Below are positions 16,904-25,534 of a DNA stretch of 33,984 nucleotides, piece by piece. Position numbers and translations under genes: made by a program. This DNA is from Ignavibacteria bacterium UBA7675 (GTDB taxonomy: Bacteria; Bacteroidota; Ignavibacteria; Kapaibacteriales; UB7675): contig DLHF01000045.1 in the NCBI GenBank assembly GCA_002483085.1, positions 1-33,984 on the forward strand, written 5' to 3'. The notes under the pieces were generated by a model, which saw only the letters and a list, made by a program, of their open reading frames with translations, ran no database searches and was not told where the DNA came from. How positions within the stretch are numbered: position 1 is the first letter of the stretch; every line of letters begins with the position of its first letter.

Positions 16904-18334
16904 ATGCGTGTGAAAAAAGAGACTACTGTAGGGGTAGGCAGTTCTTCGCAGAGCGGTGCAAACACAGGCATGCAGCCTGACCAGTCCGGTACGATGCCCC
17001 CCGGCATACCATACATTATTGGCAATGAAGCAGCCGAGCGATTCAGCTACTACGGCATGAAGGGCATCCTTGTGGTGTTCATGACTCAATACTTGATGAA
17101 TAATGCTGGGCAGTTAGCTCCGATGGACGAGAATAACGCCGTGTACTGGTATCATATGTTCGCTACTGCTAATTATCTGTTCCCAATTATAGGGGCGCTG
17201 GTTGCCGATATTTTTTGGGGCAAGTATAAAACTATTATGTCGCTTTCGGTAGTGTACTGCTTAGGTCATCTCGCGCTTGCTTTATTTGAAACACGCTTTG
17301 GCTTAGCTATTGGCCTTACGCTCATTGCTATTGGATCGGGCGGGATAAAGCCATGTGTATCAGCGCACGTAGGAGATCAGTTCAGCAGCCGTAATAAGCA
17401 TCTTATCGAGAAGGTTTTTTCGTGGTTCTACATTTCTATTAATGTGGGTGCTGCAATTTCTTCACTGCTTACCCCAGAATTGCTGAAGCACTACGGGCCT
17501 AGTTGGGCATTTGGTGTACCGGGTGCGCTCATGTTGATTGCAACATTTTTGTTCTGGCTGGGTCGGAATAAATTTACTGCTATTGAGTCTGCTGGGTGGG
17601 CAACGTATAAGCGTGATGCTTTTAGTCCCTCTGGGCTGCGAATCCTCGGTAGACTATCTTTGTTATATGTTTTTATTGCCGTATTCTGGTCATTATTCGA
17701 TCAGATTGGGTCGTCGTGGGTGCTACAGGCGGAGAAAATGGACAGAACTATCAACCTTGGATTTGTAAAGTTTGAAATCCTCGCTTCGCAGGTGCAATCA
17801 TTTAATCCTGTACTGATTCTGATACTTGTTCCCTTTTTTACATTTGTTCTTTATCCCTTTTTGGGTCGGTTTGTCCGTCTAACATCGCTGCGGAAGATTG
17901 GTGCGGGATTAGTCATTGCAGCGATGTCCTTTGCTGTAATAGCTCTTGCCGAAGGAAGGCTACAGGCAGGTGAGTCGGTGCATATCCTCTGGCAACTCGG
18001 GGCGTATTTGGTGCTTACTTCCGCAGAGGTTATGGTGTCGGTTACGGGGCTTGAATATTCGTACACCCAAGCGCCCAATACCATGAAGTCAATTATCATG
18101 GGGCTTTGGTGGCTCGCTGTATCAATAGGCAACTTAATTGCAGCGCAGGTAAATAGTTTTATTCGTCAGGCCGATGGTACATTGCTGCTCACTGGGGCTG
18201 ATTACTTCTGGTTCTTCTCTGGGCTGATGGCTGTGAGCGCGCTGATCTTTATAGCGATTGCCATGCGCCAGAAGGAGCAGACGTTTATCCAGTCTGGGCA
18301 CGATCTACAGCAGTCAGTAGCAGTGGAGAATTAA
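16904..18334 (+). CDS. Proton-dependent oligopeptide transporter (POT/PTR family)
   Basis: The open frame starts at a TTG (16838), but the ATG at 16904 gives the usual short polar N-terminus and a 476-residue protein. The POT signature ExxERFxYYG is complete (E42, E45, R46, F47, Y49, Y50, G51), the proton-coupling part of helix 1. Hydrophobic segments continue through the protein (for example YLFPIIGALVADIFWGKYK and WFYISINVGAAISSLL), consistent with 12-14 inner-membrane helices. By family knowledge it takes up di- and tripeptides with protons. It is preceded by repeat copy B and followed by a strong inverted repeat. Nothing in the sequence allows a finer substrate assignment. Confidence 0.93.
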   Translation: MRVKKETTVGVGSSSQSGANTGMQPDQSGTMPPGIPYIIGNEAAERFSYYGMKGILVVFMTQYLMNNAGQLAPMDENNAVYWYHMFATANYLFPIIGALVADIFWGKYKTIMSLSVVYCLGHLALALFETRFGLAIGLTLIAIGSGGIKPCVSAHVGDQFSSRNKHLIEKVFSWFYISINVGAAISSLLTPELLKHYGPSWAFGVPGALMLIATFLFWLGRNKFTAIESAGWATYKRDAFSPSGLRILGRLSLLYVFIAVFWSLFDQIGSSWVLQAEKMDRTINLGFVKFEILASQVQSFNPVLILILVPFFTFVLYPFLGRFVRLTSLRKIGAGLVIAAMSFAVIALAEGRLQAGESVHILWQLGAYLVLTSAEVMVSVTGLEYSYTQAPNTMKSIIMGLWWLAVSIGNLIAAQVNSFIRQADGTLLLTGADYFWFFSGLMAVSALIFIAIAMRQKEQTFIQSGHDLQQSVAVEN

Positions 18335-18340
18335 TACAAC

Positions 18341-18393
18341 CTGCCCAGCGCATCTACGGCAAACGACAGTGGAAAGGATGATGCGCTGGGCAG
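18341..18393. terminator. Perfect 14-bp inverted repeat between convergent genes
   Basis: CTGCCCAGCGCATC (18341-18354) pairs perfectly with GATGCGCTGGGCAG (18380-18393) around a 25-base loop. It lies between the stop codons of the plus-strand transporter and the minus-strand lipoprotein. It lacks a clear U-tract, so it may protect 3' ends rather than terminate transcription by itself. Confidence 0.65.
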
Positions 18394-18404
18394 AAGATTA
18401 TGTA

Positions 18405-18860
18405 CTAGTATTTAACGTCGAACGAGCCTTCGGTAATGCTGTTTCCGCCAGTAGTCTGGAAGTTGAATGTTCCTTTAGCGCCGGATGAGCTCAATTGGTC
18501 AACTTTGAGTGTACCGCTCATGGCTGTAAACGTCTGCACAGAAGTCCCGCTGCCCTTTGCATAGGTTGCGATAACACCGCTAAAACCGGTGAGTTGGTAT
18601 GTGCCTGTTGCGGGTATCATACCGCTGATGTTTATCTGTTGGTTCTCGCCGCCGATGATCTGGGCACCGCCGATTCCGAGCACATTGCTTGTCCATGTAG
18701 CTTGCACAGTAGTAGCGCCCCAAGATGTGCCGTTAACTTTTGCCGTGACAGAGCCATTGCTGTTGTTGTTATTGTTTGTGCCGCTGTCGTCGTCGCTGCT
18801 GCAACCTGTAAATACGACTGAGCACAGGACGGAAAGGCATAAGAGGAAAATAGTTTTCAT
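18405..18860 (-). CDS. Small lipoprotein, DUF6252-like
   Basis: The frame extends back to 18944, but the ATG at 18860 follows AGGAAC and opens a lipoprotein signal (CLSVLCSVVFTGC, then SSDDD). The acidic residues after the cysteine and the Asn/Ser tract (GTNNNNNSNGS) fit the surface-export tether seen in Bacteroidota lipoproteins. The mature domain (about 110 residues) begins with VTAKVNGTSWGATTVQATW and continues with beta strands (YQLTGFSGVIATY, TLKVDQLSSSGAKGTFNF). This resembles the DUF6252 group, whose function is unknown. The protein has 151 residues and no catalytic motif. It is convergent with the transporter gene and divergent from the gene at 18997. Confidence 0.75.
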   Translation of the reverse strand: MKTIFLLCLSVLCSVVFTGCSSDDDSGTNNNNNSNGSVTAKVNGTSWGATTVQATWTSNVLGIGGAQIIGGENQQINISGMIPATGTYQLTGFSGVIATYAKGSGTSVQTFTAMSGTLKVDQLSSSGAKGTFNFQTTGGNSITEGSFDVKY

Positions 18861-18996
18861 GTTGTTCCTGTTTGTAATGTTGTACATGGTTGTTGCACAG
18901 TTTCCCGGTGCGCAACGCAGCGAATGCCGTAAGCTGTAGCACAAATTTCTCTTGTTTTACACGTGAAAAAAAACCGGAAAACCGGAAATCCTTACC

Positions 18997-20445
18997 ATGA
19001 ATTACCTCGTAAAGTATTTACAACTGCTTCAGCCGGAAGAGCGCGACAAACTCGGTCTGCTTGTGCTGAGCGAACGGGAACGCCAGGTTCTCATCGCTCT
19101 GCTACAGATTAGCGCCGACGATTCTATCTCCAAATCTGATCTGCTGGCAAATCTCGGAATTAGTAGTTCGCATTTCGACAAAATTAGCTCGGTGCTACTC
19201 GACAAGGTGTATGCGGCAATTGTGCCCGAAGGCGGTACGGTTTTGTTGTACGACCTGAACCGTCGCAATCTATTTGGGCATTTCTGCCACCAGATGAAAA
19301 AGCAGGAAAAAGTGCTTATGGCTGATGCGGTATTACCTGAACGACTGGCCGAGTTCTACTCTACGTGCTTCTCGATGTTGCAGCGCATTACGCGCAAAGA
19401 CTACGATGCCGAGCTACTGCGGGAAATAGGCGAGAAATATTTGGCGTCGAAGCCCGGCGCGACCCCGGGCGACAGGTTGTTTACCGAAGCAGGGATACTT
19501 TGCTCCTCTATTCAGGATACCGCAGCGCGTGGTGCACAGAATCGGTTGGGCGATGAGATTGAGCAGCAACTACGTGCTTTAGAGCCAACAGCCGCAAGCA
19601 TAGAAGAACAGAACAATGTGTCGGCTCTTTACTTGTATTACCGAGCTTGGGTATCGTTTTATACGCTGATCGACAGCCGTCCCGATATCCGATTAGAATA
19701 TCTTCGGCGAGCGGCTGGTTTGTGTGAGCGCTATCCAGACATTTTGCCTGAAGAGGAACAAGCGCTTACATTTGGCAGAATTGCCGAGGCACATTACAAC
19801 AATAGCGACTTTGCAATGGCGGCTGAGCTCTACGAGTCGGTATTTACGTCGTATCCCAATACCGCTGCGCGCGAGTATTACCACACAACGAAGTATATAC
19901 AGGTGCTTATCATTTTGAAGCGGTACGCAGAGGCAAAAAACCTGCTTGATGAGCGCTTTAGTGTATTTGTAGAGAACCGCGAACCAGCTATGTGCACCAT
20001 GGCCTCGCTGTCGTATGCTAAGCTACATCTGTGTTCGGGGCATCTCGATCTGGCCAAATATTTTATTGATCTTGGGTTCGAACTCATCGCAAAGAATGTG
20101 TATATTCAGTACGAGATTGAGTTTCGCCTGCTTGAAACGGCATATTTTTATCTGGTAGGCGACGAAGAGTTTGCCGATACGCTTGCAGGGAAGCATATCA
20201 AGTATTTGCAGTCCAAGGGCTTTGTACTGAAAAACTCCCGCTTCTACCCGTGGTTTCCTTTGCTCGTGCAGGCGTTTATCGCAGAGAAGGCCGGAGTGAA
20301 AAAACTGTCGAAAAAATTAGAGGCAAAATTACGCGAGTTTCATACGGGACCGGCTTGTATCTATGGTATCTTGCTGGAAATGATTCGCTCGCGTGGTTCC
20401 CGTAGCGATCTATCCGTGCGTACCCACAGCTCGCAACTGTTCTGA
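18997..20445 (+). CDS. Unrecognised cytosolic helical-repeat protein
   Basis: I do not recognise this 482-residue protein. It has no signal peptide or membrane segment. The first ~100 residues contain a possible winged-helix-like stretch (RERQVLIALLQI, then SKSDLLANLGISSSHFDKIS). From about residue 210 to 430 it is built of paired amphipathic helices with TPR-like spacing (for example LTFGRIAEAHYNNSDFAMAA and YIQVLIILKRYAEAKNLL). The start follows an AACCGGAA direct repeat (about 18970-18990). Only 26 bases separate it from the TPR histidine kinase gene, so the two probably form one transcript. It could be a scaffold, an output protein or a DNA-binding partner of the kinase. This is inference. 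Confidence 0.7.
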   Translation: MNYLVKYLQLLQPEERDKLGLLVLSERERQVLIALLQISADDSISKSDLLANLGISSSHFDKISSVLLDKVYAAIVPEGGTVLLYDLNRRNLFGHFCHQMKKQEKVLMADAVLPERLAEFYSTCFSMLQRITRKDYDAELLREIGEKYLASKPGATPGDRLFTEAGILCSSIQDTAARGAQNRLGDEIEQQLRALEPTAASIEEQNNVSALYLYYRAWVSFYTLIDSRPDIRLEYLRRAAGLCERYPDILPEEEQALTFGRIAEAHYNNSDFAMAAELYESVFTSYPNTAAREYYHTTKYIQVLIILKRYAEAKNLLDERFSVFVENREPAMCTMASLSYAKLHLCSGHLDLAKYFIDLGFELIAKNVYIQYEIEFRLLETAYFYLVGDEEFADTLAGKHIKYLQSKGFVLKNSRFYPWFPLLVQAFIAEKAGVKKLSKKLEAKLREFHTGPACIYGILLEMIRSRGSRSDLSVRTHSSQLF

Positions 20446-20471
20446 ATTATCCCCACGCATTCTGAAATTTC

Positions 20472-22466
20472 ATGAGTAATACTCTTGAGGAACTCGAAGC
20501 GGCTGTAGAATCAGCCAATGGATTTTCCGGGCAAATTGATGCTCTGATAGACCTCGCAATGGCATATGTAAATCGGGAGCCCGCACAGGCATTGGTCTAT
20601 GCTGAAAAGATATGCCAGCAATCTGCTATTCATCACTACCGATATGGTGTAGCTGCGGGAATGAAGGTGATGGGGGCTGGGCATTTCCGGTTGTCGGATT
20701 TCGGTCGTTCGCATGACGCAATTAATCAGGCTTTTGCTCTGTTCTCTGAGTTCGGCGATGCCAAAGGAGTGGGGGAATGCCGAACTATTCTTGGCCTGCT
20801 GAACTGGTGCACGGGTAATTACCCTGCGGCAATAGACCAGCACAGCAGAGCCCTCGAAATTTTTCAGTCTATTAGCGATAGAAAGAACGAGGCCATCGCT
20901 TGTAATAATATCGGGATTGCATTCCATCATCTCGGCAATCTCGATACAGCATTAGAGTACCACCTGCGAAGTCTTGCTATCCGCGAAGAGATCGACGATA
21001 CGCAAAAAATTGCTTCTTCGCTGGGGAATATCGGCAGTGTGTACTACCAGCGCGGTGATGCTGTTAATGCCCTCGAATACTTTTTCCGCACCCTTGCGAT
21101 TAATCAGGAAATGGACGATCCGTGGGCGGGCTCGGATGTGTATAATAATATCGGTTTGACCTATCATATGATGGGCGAGTATGACAAGGCTTTGGGATAT
21201 CATCTTCAGGGATTAGATATTTCCAGAAAGGCAAATAATCGCGAAGGCGAAGCGCATGCTCTGAATGGCTTAGGCGATAGCCACACCGGGCTCAAGCAGT
21301 ACAATGCTGCACACACGTATTATATTCAGTCGCTGGGGATCAGTGCTGCATTCGGTATGAAGGAGATACAGGCTAATACGCTGCTGGCACTGGGCAATCT
21401 TGCACACACTTGTGGCGCGGCAGCGCAGGCGTTTGAGTACAGTGGCAGGGCTCTGGCCATTGGGCAGGAAATACAATCAAAGAAAGTTGTGTTTGAAGCT
21501 CACCTTATCCAAGCGCATTGCTGCAAAATGGCAGGCGATTACGAAATGGCTTTCCACCATTTAGAGCAGTTCCAGATGGCAAAGGAAGCGATGTATAATG
21601 AGGAGTCCGACCGTAAGTTTAACAACCTGCGCCTACAGTACGAAGTGCAGCATATGAAAAACGAAGCGGAAATCTATCGTCTGAAAAATGTAGAGCTTGC
21701 TGCTGCCAACGAGCAACTGCGCGTGCTGAACGAAGAGAAAAACGAATTTTTGGGGATAGCTGCACACGACCTTAAAAATCCTCTTTCTGCCATCCTGATG
21801 ATTTCTAATATGCTGGAAGCTGAGGCCGGTCATCTGCTTGAAAAAGATGTAAAGGAACTGGCTCGGGATGTCCGCGTGTCTTCCAACCGTATGTTCGAGC
21901 TTATTACTAATCTGCTAGATGTGTATGCTATTGAGCATCATGGCGCACGTATTTATGCAGAAGTTGTGAATATGGCCGATGCTGTGCACAGTATTATAAG
22001 CTCATTTCGCGCTAGAGCCGAGCAAAAGCATATTGCTTTGCTCGACGAGTTGCAAGACCCTACGATGGAAGTAATGGCGGACTACGGCGCGCTTGTCCAG
22101 GTGTTGGAAAACCTGCTTTCTAATGCTCTAAAGTTCTCTCCGCCCGGAACATCTGTATCGGTTGTAGTGCGGAAATATACACGCAGTTTGCAGGAAGGCG
22201 CCAGAGGTGTCGTGCGCGTAGAAGTGCGCGACCAAGGGCCGGGGTTGGACGAAGAAGACAAGGCCAAGCTCTTCAAAAAATTTGCCCGGTTGTCTGCACA
22301 GCCTACTGCTGGCGAACATTCTACAGGGCTGGGGCTCTCAATTGTAAAAAAATTAGTAGAAGCAATGGATGGCCGCATATGGTGCGAGAGCGAGCCGGGG
22401 CGGGGGGCAAACTTTATAGTAGAATTTCCGGCGGCGTGTACAGAAGCCGATGGTAGCTGCCGATAA
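20472..22466 (+). CDS. Cytosolic TPR-containing sensor histidine kinase
   Basis: This 664-residue protein has no signal peptide or transmembrane helix. Residues ~50-385 hold about eight tetratricopeptide repeats (for example ACNNIGIAFHHLGNLDTALE and VYNNIGLTYHMMGEYDKALG). A short coiled-coil follows (NEAEIYRLKNVELAAANEQL). The HisKA helix carries the phospho-accepting H432 in AAHDLKNPLSAIL. The HATPase domain shows the N box (LENLLSNALKFS), G1 (DQGPGLDEED) and G2 (TGLGLSIVKKLVE). All catalytic boxes are intact, so it should autophosphorylate. The TPRs probably sense a cytosolic partner. No response regulator lies in the window, so phosphotransfer must go elsewhere or the upstream helical protein is the partner. 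Confidence 0.93.
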   Translation: MSNTLEELEAAVESANGFSGQIDALIDLAMAYVNREPAQALVYAEKICQQSAIHHYRYGVAAGMKVMGAGHFRLSDFGRSHDAINQAFALFSEFGDAKGVGECRTILGLLNWCTGNYPAAIDQHSRALEIFQSISDRKNEAIACNNIGIAFHHLGNLDTALEYHLRSLAIREEIDDTQKIASSLGNIGSVYYQRGDAVNALEYFFRTLAINQEMDDPWAGSDVYNNIGLTYHMMGEYDKALGYHLQGLDISRKANNREGEAHALNGLGDSHTGLKQYNAAHTYYIQSLGISAAFGMKEIQANTLLALGNLAHTCGAAAQAFEYSGRALAIGQEIQSKKVVFEAHLIQAHCCKMAGDYEMAFHHLEQFQMAKEAMYNEESDRKFNNLRLQYEVQHMKNEAEIYRLKNVELAAANEQLRVLNEEKNEFLGIAAHDLKNPLSAILMISNMLEAEAGHLLEKDVKELARDVRVSSNRMFELITNLLDVYAIEHHGARIYAEVVNMADAVHSIISSFRARAEQKHIALLDELQDPTMEVMADYGALVQVLENLLSNALKFSPPGTSVSVVVRKYTRSLQEGARGVVRVEVRDQGPGLDEEDKAKLFKKFARLSAQPTAGEHSTGLGLSIVKKLVEAMDGRIWCESEPGRGANFIVEFPAACTEADGSCR

Positions 22467-22712
22467 TGAACGGGCTGGGGATATGTATGTCGTAAATCTG
22501 TTGTCGATATGCCGGAATAATTTTTCTGGAAATCTCCATAAGTATAGCGAAGCAGTGCGCCTGCGGCTTTCCGATACGCTTTATGTTTCGCTTGTTTATC
22601 AAGAGAGAAATGGCGATGTTGGTTGTCGGCTTGCTCTGCCAACTCATTTGTTTGTAAGCTCATCGGCTGTTCTTCCACAGATAAGGTTGCAGCATTACCT
22701 CTCATCTATTTC

Positions 22713-23444
22713 ATGAGTGATACGACCATTGCTTTGCATCGCGACCGGGTTCCGATAACGAATGCGATGCTTTCTGTCCTGCGACGACACTACCCTGCAT
22801 TGCAACATCGATGGAGCGATGATGGGCGGTGCGTGTGGCTCGATATGGCCGAACTCGACCCCAAAAAATACCAGATGCTGTGCCTCGATCTTGAGTTCTA
22901 TGGCCAAAATCCGCAACTTCCGCTGGAAAATCTCTGTGCACATCTGGAAAACTACCAGCCGAAAAACAGCTCGCAGGAGGAACTACTGCATTTTGCTCAG
23001 CGGTTGATTGATTTCAACGACGATAGCATGGGCGCAGGGCTGTATATGTATGGCGAAGCGGGAATTGGCAAAAGCCATATTGCCATCGCTGTCAGTAAGC
23101 AGTTCATGCAGCGCGGGCTGGATCCCAACTTTATGGTGGCCGACCGCTATACGCTCGGCAGCGAGCTCAATCTCCAGCCGGGACAAGTATGGGTAATCGA
23201 TGATATGAACAGTGGGTTTCATTTGTCGTCGCGTATGTTCAAGCAGGTGGTGCTCAATGCCCACGATCGCGGTGGCCGGGTATTTGTCACTAGTAATAAA
23301 AATTACGAAGAGCTTATGTCCGAAATGTTCGTGGGCGACAGCAAGGCAAACCGCATTCGCTACGAAGACCGAACGAAGGGCATGTTCAAGATTCTGCATG
23401 TCACCGGAGAGAGCTATCGCCAGGCAAATGCTTGGTATCGGTAG
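22713..23444 (+). CDS. DnaC/IstB/DnaA-like AAA+ ATPase
   Basis: The frame runs back to a TTG at 22623, but the ATG at 22713 removes an implausible cysteine-rich leader and gives 243 residues. Walker A is GEAGIGKSH (from G114), Walker B is VWVIDDMN (D163, D164), and the sensor-1 stretch is VFVTSNKNYEEL. This arrangement is close to helicase-loader and IstB ATPases. The first ~85 residues lack a DnaB-binding or DnaA domain that I can name. There is no istA-like transposase, primase or helicase nearby, so a replication role is only inferred. The start has no clear ribosome site, and 246 bases separate it from the kinase gene. A strong terminator ends it. Confidence 0.78.
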   Translation: MSDTTIALHRDRVPITNAMLSVLRRHYPALQHRWSDDGRCVWLDMAELDPKKYQMLCLDLEFYGQNPQLPLENLCAHLENYQPKNSSQEELLHFAQRLIDFNDDSMGAGLYMYGEAGIGKSHIAIAVSKQFMQRGLDPNFMVADRYTLGSELNLQPGQVWVIDDMNSGFHLSSRMFKQVVLNAHDRGGRVFVTSNKNYEELMSEMFVGDSKANRIRYEDRTKGMFKILHVTGESYRQANAWYR

Positions 23445-23482
23445 CGGAAAGATTTGTCCCACTCTACTATGTGCCTCTGCAT

Positions 23483-23512
23483 AAAAAGCCGTCTCGATAG
23501 ACGGCTTTTTTG
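23483..23512 (+). terminator. Rho-independent terminator after the AAA+ ATPase gene
   Basis: AAAAAGCCGTCT (23483-23494) pairs with AGACGGCTTTTT around a CGAT tetraloop, ending in a T-run. Confidence 0.94.
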
Positions 23513-23580
23513 TTGGTGTGTCCCGTCCTGCAAAAAGTTGACTGATAGGGAGTTAAGTAATGATGTCCCGTTCTGATTTC

Positions 23581-23614
23581 CTCTTCCGCGATAATTTCTC
23601 TTCCGGGATAATTT
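23581..23614. repeat. 17-bp tandem duplication
   Basis: CTCTTCCGCGATAATTT (23581-23597) is followed immediately by CTCTTCCGGGATAATTT (23598-23614), with 16 of 17 bases identical. It lies in the gene-free stretch between the ATPase terminator and repeat copy C. It could be a duplicated protein-binding site or a replication-slippage product. Confidence 0.8.
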
Positions 23615-23693
23615 TCTGCAACCTTTTCCAAAGGGCGAAGTACACCGCGATTTCCGTTGCAGCACTATTGCTTTCAAGGGAGAGAAGAGATAC

Positions 23694-23930
23694 GTGGCAC
23701 GGGCGTCGTTGTGGCGGAGCCGCCCTAGCGGGACGGCTCTACCGTTTGGTCGCTGTCACCGGTCGCACAACCCGCTTCGCCGCTGCCCGAAGGCCAGCCG
23801 CCAGAGGCCGCCGCGCGCCTTTTCGTGCGAATGGGGGCGAACAGCCACGCAGCGACGCGTAGCGCATCATTCCTATGATAACTGCTGCGCGGTGCAGAGA
23901 CCAAAGCGCAGGCGAAGACCGAAGCGCCAT
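23694..23930 (+). repeat. Intergenic modular repeat, copy C (full-length)
   Basis: This copy starts at GTGGCACGGGCGTC (23694). Next comes a GC-rich hairpin (GAGCCGCCC at 23717-23725 with GGGACGGCTC at 23730-23739). The middle block is GTCGCTGTCACCGGTCGC (about 23749-23766). It then has CAGCCACGCAGCGACGCG, ATCATTCCTATGAT (about 23866-23879), GCGCGGTGCAGAGACC (about 23887-23902) and the tail GACCGAAGCGCCAT (to 23930). It has nearly all blocks found in any copy, so it is the best reference member. The first and last few bases (GTGGC.C / G.GCCA) are imperfectly complementary, like short terminal inverted repeats. It occupies most of the gap before the SDR gene and contains no credible frame. Confidence 0.82.
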
Positions 23931-24003
23931 GCCATGCTGATGAGCAAGATTGCTGTACCAAACCATAGATAACTTCTTCTATCAGATACCTAAAGGATTG
24001 AAT

Positions 24004-24990
24004 ATGAAACTACTCATTATAGGCGGGACAATTTTTCTCGGGCGCTACATTGCGGATGAAGCCATCAAGCGTGGGCATACCGTAACACTGTTCAATCGCG
24101 GAAAGCACAACCCCGATCTTTTTCCCGAAGCCGAAAAGCTTCACGGTGATCGCAGAGAGGATGTATCGGCATTGGCCGGGCGGACATGGGATGCTGCAAT
24201 CGACACTTGCGGGTACTTACCGCGCGATATTCGCGCAACTGGCTCGGTACTGAACGATGCCGTGGTGCACTACACGTTTGTTTCCTCTATTTCCGTGTAC
24301 AATCGCTTTGACCAGACGGGTTTGGCCGAAGATGCTTCGGTGGGCATATTAGAAGATGAAGAAATTGGCGAGATCACAGGCGAAACTTACGGGCCGCTGA
24401 AGTTGGCTTGCGAGCGAACGGCGCAGGGGATATACGGCGACCGCACTTTGGCAGTAAGGCCGGGATTGATTGTAGGCCCGCACGACCCAACCGACCGTTT
24501 TTCCTACTGGCCGCGCCGCACTGTACGCGGTGGGGACATGCTGGTACCTGGCAATCCCATGCAGCCTGTGCAGTTTATTGATGTGCGCGACCTTGCTTCG
24601 TGGATGGTTAGCATGGCCGAGAGGCAGCAGAGCGGTGTATTCAATGCCACAGGCCCAGAGCAAGCACTGTCGATGCAGCAATTTATAGAAGAGTGTCGCC
24701 ATACGCTGAATCCCGAAGCCACGCCTGTGTGGATAGATGAAGCATTCCTGCTCGAACGGGAAGTACAGCCCTTTACCGAACTGCCCTTGTGGGTTCCTTC
24801 GAACATGGCAGGCATGCACACAGTAGATTGCTCTAAAGCCATAGTACACGGACTTACTTTTCGCTCTACTGGAAAAACCATTCGCGACACCTACGAATGG
24901 GAAAAAACAAAGAACGGTATGCCCCGGCCTGTGCACAGCATGCGAGCCGAGCGCGAGAGCGCGCTGCTACAGGAGTGGCAAGGGAGATAA
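24004..24990 (+). CDS. Extended SDR: NAD-dependent epimerase/dehydratase family protein
   Basis: The ATG at 24004 follows AAAGGA and opens directly on the Rossmann strand MKLLIIGGTIFLGR, with the nucleotide-binding GGTxFxGR loop at residues 7-14. The 328-residue protein keeps the catalytic YxxxK (Y129, K133 in TYGPLK) with an upstream serine region (YTFVSSISVY). The pattern is that of extended or atypical SDRs related to UDP-sugar epimerases and to the chloroplast stem-loop-binding (CSP41)-like group. Substrate specificity cannot be read from it. Sugar-nucleotide or secondary-metabolite reduction are both possible. It is a single gene between two repeat-rich spacers. Confidence 0.87.
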   Translation: MKLLIIGGTIFLGRYIADEAIKRGHTVTLFNRGKHNPDLFPEAEKLHGDRREDVSALAGRTWDAAIDTCGYLPRDIRATGSVLNDAVVHYTFVSSISVYNRFDQTGLAEDASVGILEDEEIGEITGETYGPLKLACERTAQGIYGDRTLAVRPGLIVGPHDPTDRFSYWPRRTVRGGDMLVPGNPMQPVQFIDVRDLASWMVSMAERQQSGVFNATGPEQALSMQQFIEECRHTLNPEATPVWIDEAFLLEREVQPFTELPLWVPSNMAGMHTVDCSKAIVHGLTFRSTGKTIRDTYEWEKTKNGMPRPVHSMRAERESALLQEWQGR

Positions 24991-25123
24991 GGAGGAGATA
25001 GGTACACAATTGCGGCAGGTACGCGCACAGCCCGTATCTGCCGTTTTTCTATTGCCTACTACGAGCGTTGCACCACCATCCTGCCGAATATTTTGCCAGT
25101 TCTTGCAACAACCGGAAGGACCA

Positions 25124-25386
25124 ATGAAAAAGGAACAATTCAGTTACTCTTGCGAAGGGGAAATACGGTTTTCTTCGCTCCAAAGGGTTCCCCGATGGTT
25201 AGCAGTTAATTTCCTGCATCTTTACGAGCCCAGCAAGCACAAAAGGAACTTTGAAAGACGCTTTACCTCAGGCAAAAGCTACGCGGGTACACAACAGAAC
25301 TGACAGTTGTCGAGCACGGACAATTCGTGATCAAAGATGCCCAAATGCTCTACAACGAAGAGATACTGCGGCGAATACCAAAATAG
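25124..25386 (+). pseudogene. Possible frameshifted remnant of a small gene
   Basis: The 567-base gap between the SDR and tex genes may hold a broken gene. An ATG at 25124, with GGAAGG upstream, opens a 59-residue frame (starting MKKEQFSYSCEGEIRF) that stops at 25303. A second frame, open from 25255 to the stop at 25386, reads GYTTELTVVEHGQFVI and KDAQMLYNEEILRRIPK, which looks like real protein. Both frames are open between 25255 and 25300, so one indel there would join them into about 87 residues. I do not recognise a family. It may equally be chance. Confidence 0.25.
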
Positions 25387-25407
25387 GGTGTATTTTTGCA
25401 ACCCCTC

Positions 25408-25534
25408 GCACAGCAATCCGCGAGCTGGCAAAGCCGGGAACCGCTGAGCTCGGTGTGGATTGCTGTGCTTCGGTCGCTGGCTCTGCGCTCGGAAGAGCTT
25501 ATGATAACCATGTAGGCAGCGACGCCCGTGCCAC
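25408..25534 (-). repeat. Intergenic modular repeat, copy E (reversed, with hairpin)
   Basis: Read on the minus strand, this copy begins GTGGCACGGGCGTCGCTGCC at 25534, passes a TTATCATA block, and ends in GCGACCGAAGCACAGC near 25460. The far end is one arm of a perfect 12-bp inverted repeat, GCACAGCAATCC (25408-25419) with GGATTGCTGTGC (25457-25468). An inner CGAGCT/AGCTCG pair lies in the loop, so a long hairpin forms. It sits 23 bases before the tex start codon, so it may lie in the tex leader. Confidence 0.7.

Noticed and set aside
22414..22705. Minus-strand frames in the space before the AAA+ ATPase gene
   Set aside because: They run antisense into the kinase gene, have no ribosome site and show no recognisable protein features.
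20460..22730. Similar start contexts TTTCATGAGTRAT at 20472 and 22713
   Set aside because: The match is about a dozen bases with no wider similarity, so it is probably chance.
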